DNA of 7,157 nucleotides. Source: Candidatus Margulisiibacteriota bacterium. Its GTDB lineage: Bacteria > Margulisbacteria > WOR-1 > O2-12-FULL-45-9 > XYB2-FULL-48-7. Within the stretch, counting starts at the first letter, position 1; the number at the start of each line of letters is the position of its first letter. The stretch lies in the NCBI GenBank assembly GCA_028717325.1, contig JAQUOB010000061.1, positions 1 through 7,157 on the forward strand, written 5' to 3'. A model generated the notes under the pieces. That model was not told the DNA's origin. It ran no database searches and was given only the letters and a program-made list of their open reading frames with translations. The position numbers and the translations under genes are program-made. This document shows positions 1-6,301 of the stretch, piece after piece.

Positions 1-1
1 A

Positions 2-451
2 CTGATCAACCAGGTCGTCAAGGAAAAGGGGGCCCACTGGTATTTCCGCGGCCGCGCCCTGCTGTCTAAATCGGAGATCATTCTCTACAGAAATCCCGAC
101 GACCTTGGGCCGGCGCTGAAAACCGTCGACTTCTCGCTCAAGGAGCTGGCTTCCCGGCCGGACGATTACTTCGCCAACAAAGGCAAGACCGTCAAGGCCG
201 AGATCCTGGCCCGCCGGGCCAAGAAAGGCGATTTCCAAAAAGCGGAAAAGCTGCTGACCGAAGTCGTCAAAATGTCCTTTAATTATCGCGACCTGATCGC
301 CCGCGCCAAGCTCGACATGGCCGATATCACCAGCCACCCCAAGGCGTCCAAACTGCTCAAGGAAGTCCACGAGATGGAAGGGCTCGACCCCTACCTGGTC
401 GAAAAAGCTTCCATTATCGAGCAGGCCATCAAAGATAAAAAGAAGAAGTAA
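2..451 (+). CDS. C-terminal part of a TPR-like helical-repeat protein (5' end outside window)
   Basis: An open frame runs from the window edge to a TAA stop, giving about 149 residues with no start codon inside; the start lies upstream of the window. The visible part is mostly alpha-helical. The segment AEILARRAKKGDFQKAEKLL and the stretch after it have the small-residue and leucine spacing of paired antiparallel helices seen in tetratricopeptide or Sel1-like repeats. The protein ends in a lysine-rich tail, KDKKKK. Codons are GC-rich at third positions, like the leuCD operon. I infer a scaffold or protein-interaction role; no catalytic motif is visible and the repeat family is not certain. 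The gene converges on the lipoprotein gene, with only six bases between their stop codons and no obvious terminator hairpin in that gap. Confidence 0.75.
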   Translation: MINQVVKEKGAHWYFRGRALLSKSEIILYRNPDDLGPALKTVDFSLKELASRPDDYFANKGKTVKAEILARRAKKGDFQKAEKLLTEVVKMSFNYRDLIARAKLDMADITSHPKASKLLKEVHEMEGLDPYLVEKASIIEQAIKDKKKK

Positions 452-457
452 GCTGTC

Positions 458-1816
458 TTAACGTCCCAAAGCGCGCCGCAATTTTTCGAGAGCATCCGCA
501 GCATGATATCTGACCATATGATTTGGATCTCCTGCTGCCAGGCGGATGAGGTGGGGCATTAATTTCTTCACTGTTTCGTCATCATCTTTTCCAAAATCAA
601 TCCTTGATATCGCCTCTTGTCTAATGTCTGAATTAGGATCGTTTAAGTCCATTATTAAATATTTGGCACGCCATTTTTTATTTGTGCGCAGACACAGTCG
701 CGCAGATCTTCTTACCTTTTCATCCGGATCGTTGATCGCCATCTTATTCAGCAATGGCTCAAATATATCGCCGGAGAATTCAGGGGGATCTTCAAATGGG
801 AAGCTAATTGCATCGATCATTTTTTCTCTTACTTTAGGATCCTCGTCATTTAATAAGTTAACAATAATCCCATTTCTGTTCTCCTCCAATGCCGGCCGGA
901 TAAAATATATTTCGGGCCGCCCATAAAAACTGGTACGTGGGTAATAAAAAGCATTGGCGCAGGATTCTTCGCTTTTTAAAAGAAAGCGTAAAACAAAGTC
1001 CAATTCATTGTCAGTAATATCAATATCTTTGATTGATATCCCCTTAAATGGATCGCTGGCGGAATAATATCTCCCATTAAATATTTTATCCCTTAAATAT
1101 ACCCAGACCGCGATGCCAAGCCGTTTTTTCTCTGTTGATGTGCCGGGATCCAAAATGATCTTTAACAATTCTTCGGCATGCCACCGATAGATCATGGCCG
1201 AACTGGCAAAAAGCTCGGTCGCATTGTCCCACGGATGTCCGATATTTTCAAAATGTAATAGCCTGTTGAGTCCCCCATCACGGCACACATTAACGGATTT
1301 TCTTTGCCCATAATTAGAATCTCTCAACAGCGTAAAATTTTCATTCCCCAGTGAAAAATAATATATTCTCTGCCATAAGTTTTCCTGAAAGGCGATAGTA
1401 TAAGAAGCGGCTGTATTACTCCGCCCTCCTAAATGGACCTTAAATATTGCATGGCCCATTTCATGGGTGGTAACCTCTAAATAACCGGGCTGAAGCTTAA
1501 CTATTATTAAATGGTCGTTATTCTCGATTTTATGTTCCCCGTCATTATTTTCAGATATTTCGACTTTTCTGACCGGCCATGAGGGGATCAAATTGTTCAA
1601 TTCGGTTATCAGGTCATACATTTTGCCTAATTTATCTAAATGAGGGCGGAGGTCAATTGTTGACCTGAATTGAATGGCTTTACTCCCTTCCCCGATAATT
1701 ATTTCCTGGCCGTGATTGTTTGTTTCCATCTGGACGCCGGGTCTTAAATACAACGGGGCGCAGCCGGATGGCGCCAGAGCTAAAAGCGCCGAGGACAGCA
1801 CAACTCGCCGTGCCAT
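458..1816 (-). CDS. Predicted lipoprotein zincin metallopeptidase with C-terminal HEAT-like repeats
   Basis: A protein of 452 residues from the ATG at 1816. Residues 1-19 look like a lipoprotein signal peptide: MARR, a hydrophobic run VVLSSALLALAP, then SGC with Cys19 as the likely lipidated residue. Proline at -3 makes the lipobox imperfect. HEMGH at residues 118-122 is the HExxH zinc and catalytic motif of zincin peptidases. ATELFASS, with Glu201 about 79 residues later, is a candidate third zinc ligand of the gluzincin type. Residues 309-452 hold about four HEAT-like units (for example NDEDPKVREKMIDAI and NDPDEKVRRSARLCL). I infer a membrane-anchored, envelope-facing protease with a protein-binding tail; substrate unknown. 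An alternative start at 1873 gives 471 residues, and neither start has a clear Shine-Dalgarno sequence. The frame stays open to 2146, but that part is antisense to leuC. Base composition is much more AT-rich than its neighbours, suggesting acquisition. Confidence 0.8.
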   Translation of the reverse strand: MARRVVLSSALLALAPSGCAPLYLRPGVQMETNNHGQEIIIGEGSKAIQFRSTIDLRPHLDKLGKMYDLITELNNLIPSWPVRKVEISENNDGEHKIENNDHLIIVKLQPGYLEVTTHEMGHAIFKVHLGGRSNTAASYTIAFQENLWQRIYYFSLGNENFTLLRDSNYGQRKSVNVCRDGGLNRLLHFENIGHPWDNATELFASSAMIYRWHAEELLKIILDPGTSTEKKRLGIAVWVYLRDKIFNGRYYSASDPFKGISIKDIDITDNELDFVLRFLLKSEESCANAFYYPRTSFYGRPEIYFIRPALEENRNGIIVNLLNDEDPKVREKMIDAISFPFEDPPEFSGDIFEPLLNKMAINDPDEKVRRSARLCLRTNKKWRAKYLIMDLNDPNSDIRQEAISRIDFGKDDDETVKKLMPHLIRLAAGDPNHMVRYHAADALEKLRRALGR

Positions 1817-1916
1817 TCTAGCAATATAGCTGGGCCTTTTTGAGAAGCTTATCTCAGCCGATCGAGTAACCATATCTCTATAAATATCGTCATTTTTATG
1901 GTAAAATTTCACCGTT
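1817..1916. promoter_or_regulatory. Divergent promoter region between the lipoprotein gene and leuC
   Basis: This is the only space in which the leftward lipoprotein gene and the rightward leuC operon could start transcription; it is shorter still (43 bases) if the lipoprotein starts at 1873. It is AT-rich around 1871-1910. On the plus strand TATAAA at 1879-1884 and TAAAAT at 1902-1907 are possible -10 elements, but I find no convincing -35 partner. The second would give an almost leaderless leuC transcript. No Shine-Dalgarno sequence precedes the leuC ATG. I see no T-box, leader peptide or attenuator of the kind that often controls leucine genes, and there is no room for a long one. Confidence 0.3.
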
Positions 1917-3170
1917 ATGGGCAAAACGATCGCAGAAAAAATACTTTCCAACCACTCCGGCCGGGACGCGCACGCCGGCGATATCGTCATTGCCGACCTC
2001 GATTTCATGATCGGCCAGGATGGGACTTCCGGCGTGGCCATCGATTCATTCCGCAAGATGGGGGCCAAAAAAGTCTTCGATCCGAAGAAGATCGCCATCA
2101 TCATCGACCACTCTTCCCCCTCGCCTAACGAGGGAGTTTCCGCCATTCATAAAAAGATCAGGGAATTCTCAAAAGAACAAGGAATTACGCTCTATGACAT
2201 CGGCTGCGGCGTCTGTCACCAGATCACGCCGGAACAGGGCCATGTTGTGCCGGGCGATCTGGCCATCGGCGCCGATTCTCATACCTGCACCTACGGCGCG
2301 ATCAATGTCTTTTCGACCGGCATCGGCTCAACCGACCTGGCGGCCGGCATGATCTCGGGCAAGCTCTGGTTTAAGGTCCCGGAAACGATGAAAGTCGTCT
2401 TTAAAGGCAATTTCCCTAAAGGCGTTTATTCAAAAGATCTGATGCTGAATTTTATCGGTAAGATCGGCGCTGACGGCGCCACTTATCTGGCGCTGGAATT
2501 CTACGGCGACGTGATCAAAGCTATGTCGGTCGACGCCCGGATGACGATCTCCAACATGGCGATTGAATGCGGCGCCAAAGTCGGGATTATGGAGGCCGAT
2601 CAGAAAACCCTGGCTTACGAAAAACTGCACGCGACGAGAAAACCGAACCCGATCACGGCCGATAAAGACGCGAAGTATAAAGAAGTGGTTGAAATTGATG
2701 TCACGAAACTCGAACCGCAGATCGCCAAGCCCCACACCGTCGACAATGTCTCACCGATAACCGAAGTGCTTGGCACACCGATTCAGCAGGGCTATATCGG
2801 GACCTGCACCAACGGGCGGCTGGAGGATTTCCATATCGCGGCACAGATACTGAAAGGCAAAAAAGTAAACAAAGACAGCCGCCTGATCATCGCGCCGTCA
2901 TCAAAGGAGATCATGCTCGATATGATCAATGATGGGACTTACCAAACCTTAGTCGAAGCCGGTGCGGTTGGAGTTACCCCCGGCTGCGGGCCCTGCGTGG
3001 GCACGCACAACGGCGTCCCTTCCGACGGCGAGAACGTGATCTCTTCGGCCAACCGCAATTTCAAAGGCCGCATGGGCAATCCCAACGCCTTTATTTACCT
3101 GGCTTCGCCGGCCACCGTGGCCGCTTCGGTGATCGAAGGCAAGATCGCCGATCCGAGGCAGTATTTATGA
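1917..3170 (+). CDS. leuC: 3-isopropylmalate dehydratase large subunit (aconitase family)
   Basis: A 417-residue protein of the compact LeuC/homoaconitase type, full length for that family. With LeuD it would interconvert 2-isopropylmalate and 3-isopropylmalate through a dehydrated intermediate in leucine synthesis, in the cytoplasm. The N-terminus MGKTIAEKIL is the family's usual start, which fixes the ATG although no Shine-Dalgarno sequence precedes it. The three cysteine ligands of the [4Fe-4S] cluster are visible: Cys297 in GTCTNGR and Cys357 and Cys360 in PGCGPCVG. Family signatures GADSHTCTYGA (118-128) and NRNFKGRMGNPNA (379-391) are intact. The stop overlaps the leuD start by ATGA. 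Homoaconitase or another 2-hydroxyacid hydro-lyase is the main alternative, because the large subunits look alike and no leuA or leuB lies in the window. Confidence 0.93.
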   Translation: MGKTIAEKILSNHSGRDAHAGDIVIADLDFMIGQDGTSGVAIDSFRKMGAKKVFDPKKIAIIIDHSSPSPNEGVSAIHKKIREFSKEQGITLYDIGCGVCHQITPEQGHVVPGDLAIGADSHTCTYGAINVFSTGIGSTDLAAGMISGKLWFKVPETMKVVFKGNFPKGVYSKDLMLNFIGKIGADGATYLALEFYGDVIKAMSVDARMTISNMAIECGAKVGIMEADQKTLAYEKLHATRKPNPITADKDAKYKEVVEIDVTKLEPQIAKPHTVDNVSPITEVLGTPIQQGYIGTCTNGRLEDFHIAAQILKGKKVNKDSRLIIAPSSKEIMLDMINDGTYQTLVEAGAVGVTPGCGPCVGTHNGVPSDGENVISSANRNFKGRMGNPNAFIYLASPATVAASVIEGKIADPRQYL

Positions 3171-3670
3171 ATTTAACGGGCAAAGCGCGGTGCCTGCCGC
3201 AAAAAGACGACATTAATACCGACTACATAATTTCGGGACGGTATAAATTCAAGATCCAGGACCCGAACGAGTTGGCTAAGCACGTCATGGAAGATGTTGA
3301 CCCGACTTTCTATAGCCGGCTGCAGCCAGGCGATTTCTTGGTCGCCGGCAAGAACTTTGGCTGCGGCTCTTCCCGCGAGCAGGCCCCCATGGCGATCAAG
3401 TACGCCAACATCTCGGCGGTGCTGGCCAAATCGTTCGCCCGCATTTTTTACCGCAACTGCTTCAATCTCGGCCTGCCGGCCATCGAGGTCGACACCGACG
3501 GGATCGACGAAGGCGATGAGCTGGAGGTCGACCTGGACCACGGCGTCATCCGCAATAAAACGAAAAACAAAGAGCTGAAGATCGCTCCTTTGCCCAAGAC
3601 CATGCAAACGCTGTTGGCGGACGGCGGCCTGGTGGAACACTTCAAAAAATATGGTGGATTCAAGATTTAA
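3167..3670 (+). CDS. leuD: 3-isopropylmalate dehydratase small subunit (aconitase swivel domain)
   Basis: A 167-residue protein, the normal length for the separate small subunit. It supplies the mobile swivel domain that closes over the LeuC active site. DDINTDYII at residues 14-22 and FGCGSSREQAP at 64-74 are the family signatures; the latter carries the Ser/Arg residues that bind substrate. Translation is probably coupled to leuC: the start overlaps the leuC stop, and GAGG at 3155-3158 lies eight bases upstream. The oddity is the specificity loop. Where most relatives have IIP followed by a YL-type turn, this protein has IISGRYKFK (residues 21-29), so the usual proline is serine and the tyrosine is followed by Lys-Phe-Lys. 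Isopropylmalate is still the simplest substrate, but homoaconitate or methyl- or dimethylmalate-type acids cannot be excluded. Confidence 0.92.
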   Translation: MNLTGKARCLPQKDDINTDYIISGRYKFKIQDPNELAKHVMEDVDPTFYSRLQPGDFLVAGKNFGCGSSREQAPMAIKYANISAVLAKSFARIFYRNCFNLGLPAIEVDTDGIDEGDELEVDLDHGVIRNKTKNKELKIAPLPKTMQTLLADGGLVEHFKKYGGFKI

Positions 3671-4061
3671 ATCGATCGACCATCCCTCCGATGTCGGCAT
3701 CATTGCTTACGGCAAAGACCGCCAGGAAATTTTCGAGAACGCGGCCTATGGCCTGTTCTCGCTGATGGCCGATCTGGGCAGCGTAGAGGTCAACGAAAAG
3801 ATCAAAGTCAAAGTCGAAGCGGAAGATCTCGAAGAACTCATGGTCAATTGGCTCAACGAATTGATCTTTATCGAAGAAACCAAAAAAATGATCTGCAAAG
3901 AATTCAAGATAACTAATTTAACCGATAAAGAATTGTCGGCCGAAATTGGCGGCGCGGAAATCGACCCGGAGAGCCAAACCCTTTATCACGGCATCAAGGC
4001 GGCGACCTACAACCAATTGCAGATCGATAAGAATCAAGCTAAAATTGTTTTCGATATCTGA
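3651..4061 (+). CDS. Archease family protein (RtcB RNA ligase activator)
   Basis: A 136-residue protein matching the archease family in length and motif order. DHPSDVGIIAYG at residues 10-21 corresponds to the family's DHTADVG start, ENAAYGLFSLMADL (29-42) to the helix after it, EDLEELMVNWLNELIF (58-73) to the most conserved block, and GIKAATYNQL (114-123) and VFDI (133-136) to the C-terminal strands. Archease promotes guanylylation and turnover of the RNA ligase RtcB in tRNA splicing or RNA repair; no rtcB is in this window. The usual KAVTYH block ends in Asn121 here rather than His. The start lies inside leuD (20-base overlap), with only a weak, distant GGTGGA at 3631-3636, so coupled translation is likely. 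In bacteria this fold is often annotated only as a protein of unknown function. Confidence 0.88.
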   Translation: MVDSRFKSIDHPSDVGIIAYGKDRQEIFENAAYGLFSLMADLGSVEVNEKIKVKVEAEDLEELMVNWLNELIFIEETKKMICKEFKITNLTDKELSAEIGGAEIDPESQTLYHGIKAATYNQLQIDKNQAKIVFDI

Positions 4062-4064
4062 TCC

Positions 4065-4070
4065 AGGAGG
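4065..4070 (+). promoter_or_regulatory. Ribosome binding site AGGAGG of the MgtC-like gene
   Basis: A perfect AGGAGG lies six bases before the ATG at 4077, within the 15-base gap after the archease stop. It is the strongest Shine-Dalgarno sequence in the operon, so this gene can be translated independently of its upstream neighbours, unlike the coupled leuD and archease starts. Confidence 0.85.
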
Positions 4071-4076
4071 TCTATT

Positions 4077-4505
4077 ATGAGCGAAATTATTACGTCAGTT
4101 AATCTCATCCTCGCGTTTATCCTGGGCAGCGGCATCGGCTGGTTCCGCGAAAAAGAGAAGAAGACCGCCGGCATGCGGACACATATCCTGGTCTGCCTGG
4201 GCTCCGCCCTCTTCATGGTCCTGTCGGCTAAGATGATGGCTTTATCGGCCGGGGCCGATCCGGGCCGTCTGGCCGCCGGGGTCGCCACCGGCATCGGCTT
4301 TATCGGCGCCGGCTGTATCGTCCAAACCGGCAGCGGCGTCCGCGGGATCACAACGGCCGCTTCGATCTGGGTCACCGCCGCGATCGGCATCGCCGCCGGG
4401 GCCGGGTTTTACGTCGAAGCTGTCGTCAGCGCAATCCTCACCATTGCCGCTCTTCAGGTCATCCGCACGTTTGAGGCCCACTACTTCAAGACCAAAGAAG
4501 AATGA
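4077..4505 (+). CDS. MgtC/SapB family membrane protein, membrane domain only
   Basis: A 142-residue hydrophobic protein with four or five predicted transmembrane helices, roughly residues 4-22, 36-54, 64-83, 95-110 and 112-130. Family signatures are clear: AGMRTHILVCLGSALF (31-46), GIGFIGAGCIVQ (72-83) and VRGITTAASIWVTAAIGIA (88-106). It resembles the membrane domain of MgtC, which in enteric bacteria is a virulence and magnesium-starvation factor that inhibits the F1Fo ATP synthase. The soluble C-terminal domain of full-length MgtC is absent, as in many short SapB-type homologues. The usual GxERE turn after the first helix reads GWFRE here, with Phe at the glutamate position. Location is the inner membrane. 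The exact function of such short members is not established, so no specific role is assigned. Its stop overlaps the next start by ATGA. Confidence 0.9.
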   Translation: MSEIITSVNLILAFILGSGIGWFREKEKKTAGMRTHILVCLGSALFMVLSAKMMALSAGADPGRLAAGVATGIGFIGAGCIVQTGSGVRGITTAASIWVTAAIGIAAGAGFYVEAVVSAILTIAALQVIRTFEAHYFKTKEE

Positions 4506-5206
4506 ATATTCGCGGTTTCCTCGAAACCTCTTTCCTTGATTGGGACGGCAAGGTCAGCTCCGTCGTCTTTGTCCCCGGCTGCAATTTCGCCTGCCCGTTC
4601 TGCAGCAACTGGCTGCTGGTGCATGAGGCGGACAGCCTGCCGGAGGTCTCACTGGAGAAGATCGACAATTTTCTCCGTCAGCGGCAGGATTTTATTGACG
4701 GGGTCGTGATCACCGGCGGCGAGCCGACCATCCACCCCGACTTGATCGATCTGGTCAAACACTTTAAAGCTATGGGCCTACTGGTTAAACTCGACACCAA
4801 CGGGACCAATCCTGCCGTCCTCTCCAAGCTCCTAGCTCCTGACTCCAAACTAATTGACTATATCGCTATGGACATCAAAGCCCCGCTCAATGAAAAGTAC
4901 GCCCTGGCCGCCGGGACAAAAGTCGATCTGGCGAAAATTAGAGAAAGCATCCAGCTGATAATGAGCTCCGGCGTTGATTACGAGTTCCGGACCACGGTGA
5001 TACCTAACATCCTGGGGCAGACGGAGATCGAAGAGATCGCCAAAACGATCGCGGGCGCAAAAAAGTACGCCCTCCAGCAGTTCGTGCCCAACCACTCCCT
5101 GGTCAAGGCAATGCAGGCGCTCGATCCCCACCCCAAAGAGACGCTCCTGTCATTTGTCGAGATCGCCAAAAAGCATGTCCCGGCAACCATTGCCCGGGGC
5201 GTCTAA
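4502..5206 (+). CDS. Radical SAM protein, anaerobic ribonucleotide reductase activating type (NrdG2-like)
   Basis: A 234-residue radical SAM enzyme. The cluster motif CNFACPFC puts the [4Fe-4S] ligands at Cys27, Cys31 and Cys34. GGEP at 72-75 binds the methionine part of SAM, and DTNGT (98-102), YIAMDIKAP (120-128) and EFRTTVIP (161-168) are typical of the subfamily annotated as anaerobic ribonucleoside-triphosphate reductase activating protein. Such activases abstract a hydrogen to make the glycyl radical of a class III reductase (NrdD) or a pyruvate formate-lyase-like enzyme. No nrdD or pfl gene is in the window, so the partner is unknown. The enzyme is oxygen-sensitive in all known cases, which suggests anaerobic life. 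It starts inside the MgtC-like stop codon (ATGA), with a weak AAGAAG upstream, and ends the operon. An activase of another glycyl-radical enzyme is the main alternative. Confidence 0.85.
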   Translation: MNIRGFLETSFLDWDGKVSSVVFVPGCNFACPFCSNWLLVHEADSLPEVSLEKIDNFLRQRQDFIDGVVITGGEPTIHPDLIDLVKHFKAMGLLVKLDTNGTNPAVLSKLLAPDSKLIDYIAMDIKAPLNEKYALAAGTKVDLAKIRESIQLIMSSGVDYEFRTTVIPNILGQTEIEEIAKTIAGAKKYALQQFVPNHSLVKAMQALDPHPKETLLSFVEIAKKHVPATIARGV

Positions 5207-6225
5207 TTCTTCGGCGGGGCGGTTGATCTTCTGATAACCAGCTTAACCGGCAGATGAAAGTGGAATCCGGTTTTTCCGGGATTTTCGATCAGGTCAAATA
5301 ACAATTCGACGCTTTTTCTGCCCATTTCGATCCGGTCGACCCGAACCGTGGTCAATTCCGGCTTCGGCAATTCCGCGTATTCCGGCGCCGCTATATCATC
5401 AAACCCGACCACCGAAATATCTTCCGGGATCCTCAAATTTCTGTTTTTTATCGCCCGGTAAGCGCGATAGGCCAGTGAATCGCTGCAGCAGAAGATCGCC
5501 GTCGGAGGCTCCGGCAGATCAAGTAATTTCTCCGTCAGTTTTATTGCTGTTTCCGGTTTACCAAAATCAGCTTGCACTATGTATTCATTCAATTCTTTAA
5601 GGCCAGCCTTGGCCAGCGCATATTTATAGCCTTCCATTCTTTCCGCAGTTGTTGGATCATATGACGGCTCGCCGGTAATGATCGCGATCCGTTTATGCCC
5701 GAGTTCGATCAAATGATTGATCGCCTGGACTGTGCCGCTCCGGCCGTCGGGAATGATGCTGTTCATTTCGACTTCAGGGATAGGATGGCCGACCAAAAGG
5801 ATCGGGATCCCTTTTTGTTTTGAAATATAGGGAACATCCAAGGAGCTTTTGCCCAGGAACAACACACCGTCGACCAGGCTTTTGGTGATCATCCGCGGAA
5901 AGTATTCCGGGTCTTTGCCGGTTGATTCAATCAGGACGTTTAAGCCCCTGGCCTTGAGTTCTTCCAGAATGCCGAAAACGACCCAATTGTAAAACTCGCC
6001 AAAGATCAGGTTGTAATTGTCATCGGTGACAATCCCAAGATATCCCTTCTTGCCGTGTTTCTTGATCCGGCTGTATTCCAGCTCCCGGGCAATGCGCAGG
6101 ACGTGGCGTCGCGTATCTACCGCGACCCGATCGGGATCGTTGAGCGCAAAGGAAACGGTAGACAGCGAAACCCCCGCTCGTTTTGCGACATCTTTTATAC
6201 TTACGATCTTTCTTCTCTTAGGCAT
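5203..6225 (-). CDS. LacI family transcriptional regulator with a non-canonical hinge
   Basis: A full-length 340-residue LacI/GalR regulator. Residues 8-30, VSIKDVAKRAGVSLSTVSFA followed by LND, are the N-terminal helix-turn-helix, and TRRHVLRIARELEY (38-51) completes the DNA-binding head. Residues 62-330 form the periplasmic-binding-protein-like effector domain. Conserved positions include Asp160 (IIPDGRSG), the HLIELGHKRIAIITG block (171-185), Arg197 (ERMEGY), Asp249 (CSDS) and GFDD (274-277). The effector is probably a sugar or other small metabolite, not predictable from sequence. The hinge that normally follows ELGY as a PNxxAxxL helix is replaced by SRIKKHGKK (52-60), so minor-groove contact may differ. 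The start is preceded by only a weak GGT. It faces the second radical SAM gene across an AT-rich region, which suggests autoregulation or control of that gene. Its TAG overlaps the TAA of the opposite gene. Confidence 0.93.
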   Translation of the reverse strand: MPKRRKIVSIKDVAKRAGVSLSTVSFALNDPDRVAVDTRRHVLRIARELEYSRIKKHGKKGYLGIVTDDNYNLIFGEFYNWVVFGILEELKARGLNVLIESTGKDPEYFPRMITKSLVDGVLFLGKSSLDVPYISKQKGIPILLVGHPIPEVEMNSIIPDGRSGTVQAINHLIELGHKRIAIITGEPSYDPTTAERMEGYKYALAKAGLKELNEYIVQADFGKPETAIKLTEKLLDLPEPPTAIFCCSDSLAYRAYRAIKNRNLRIPEDISVVGFDDIAAPEYAELPKPELTTVRVDRIEMGRKSVELLFDLIENPGKTGFHFHLPVKLVIRRSTAPPKN

Positions 6226-6268
6226 ATGTTACCATCAATATATCGGCTAATAATATCATTAATTTCAT

Positions 6269-6301
6269 TATTTTACATATATTTTTACTATATTTTACAT
6301 C
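6269..6301. repeat. Three 11-bp direct repeats, consensus TATTTTACATA
   Basis: Three adjacent 11-base units read TATTTTACATA (6269-6279), TATTTTTACTA (6280-6290) and TATTTTACATC (6291-6301). A weaker fourth unit, TATCATTTTAA, follows at 6302-6312. The period is close to one helical turn, so the T-tracts sit on one face of the DNA, which would favour bending or side-by-side binding of a regulator. The units lie in the region from which the LacI-type gene is transcribed leftward, upstream of the rightward promoter. Chance similarity in AT-rich sequence is possible. Confidence 0.5.

Noticed and set aside
546..926. Plus-strand 126-residue open frame inside the lipoprotein gene
   Set aside because: It is antisense to the HEAT-like repeats, has no ribosome binding site and no recognisable motif.
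1817..1916. T-box, leader peptide or riboswitch controlling leuC
   Set aside because: The region is too short and shows neither a stem with a T-run nor a leucine-rich leader frame.
1874..2146. N-terminal extension of the leftward lipoprotein frame, reading antisense to the first 230 bases of leuC
   Set aside because: The leuC sequence here matches its family closely, and the extension has low-complexity, non-family sequence ahead of a good signal peptide. It is a shadow of leuC.
3173..3703. Minus-strand 176-residue open frame across leuD and the archease start
   Set aside because: It is a shadow of GC-rich coding sequence on the other strand; both overlapped genes have intact family motifs.
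5184..5225. Possible hairpin CAACC...GGTTG with GCCC/GGGC spanning the convergent stops
   Set aside because: The stem needs a three-base bulge and a loop of about 21 bases and has no T-run on either strand, so it is not a convincing terminator.
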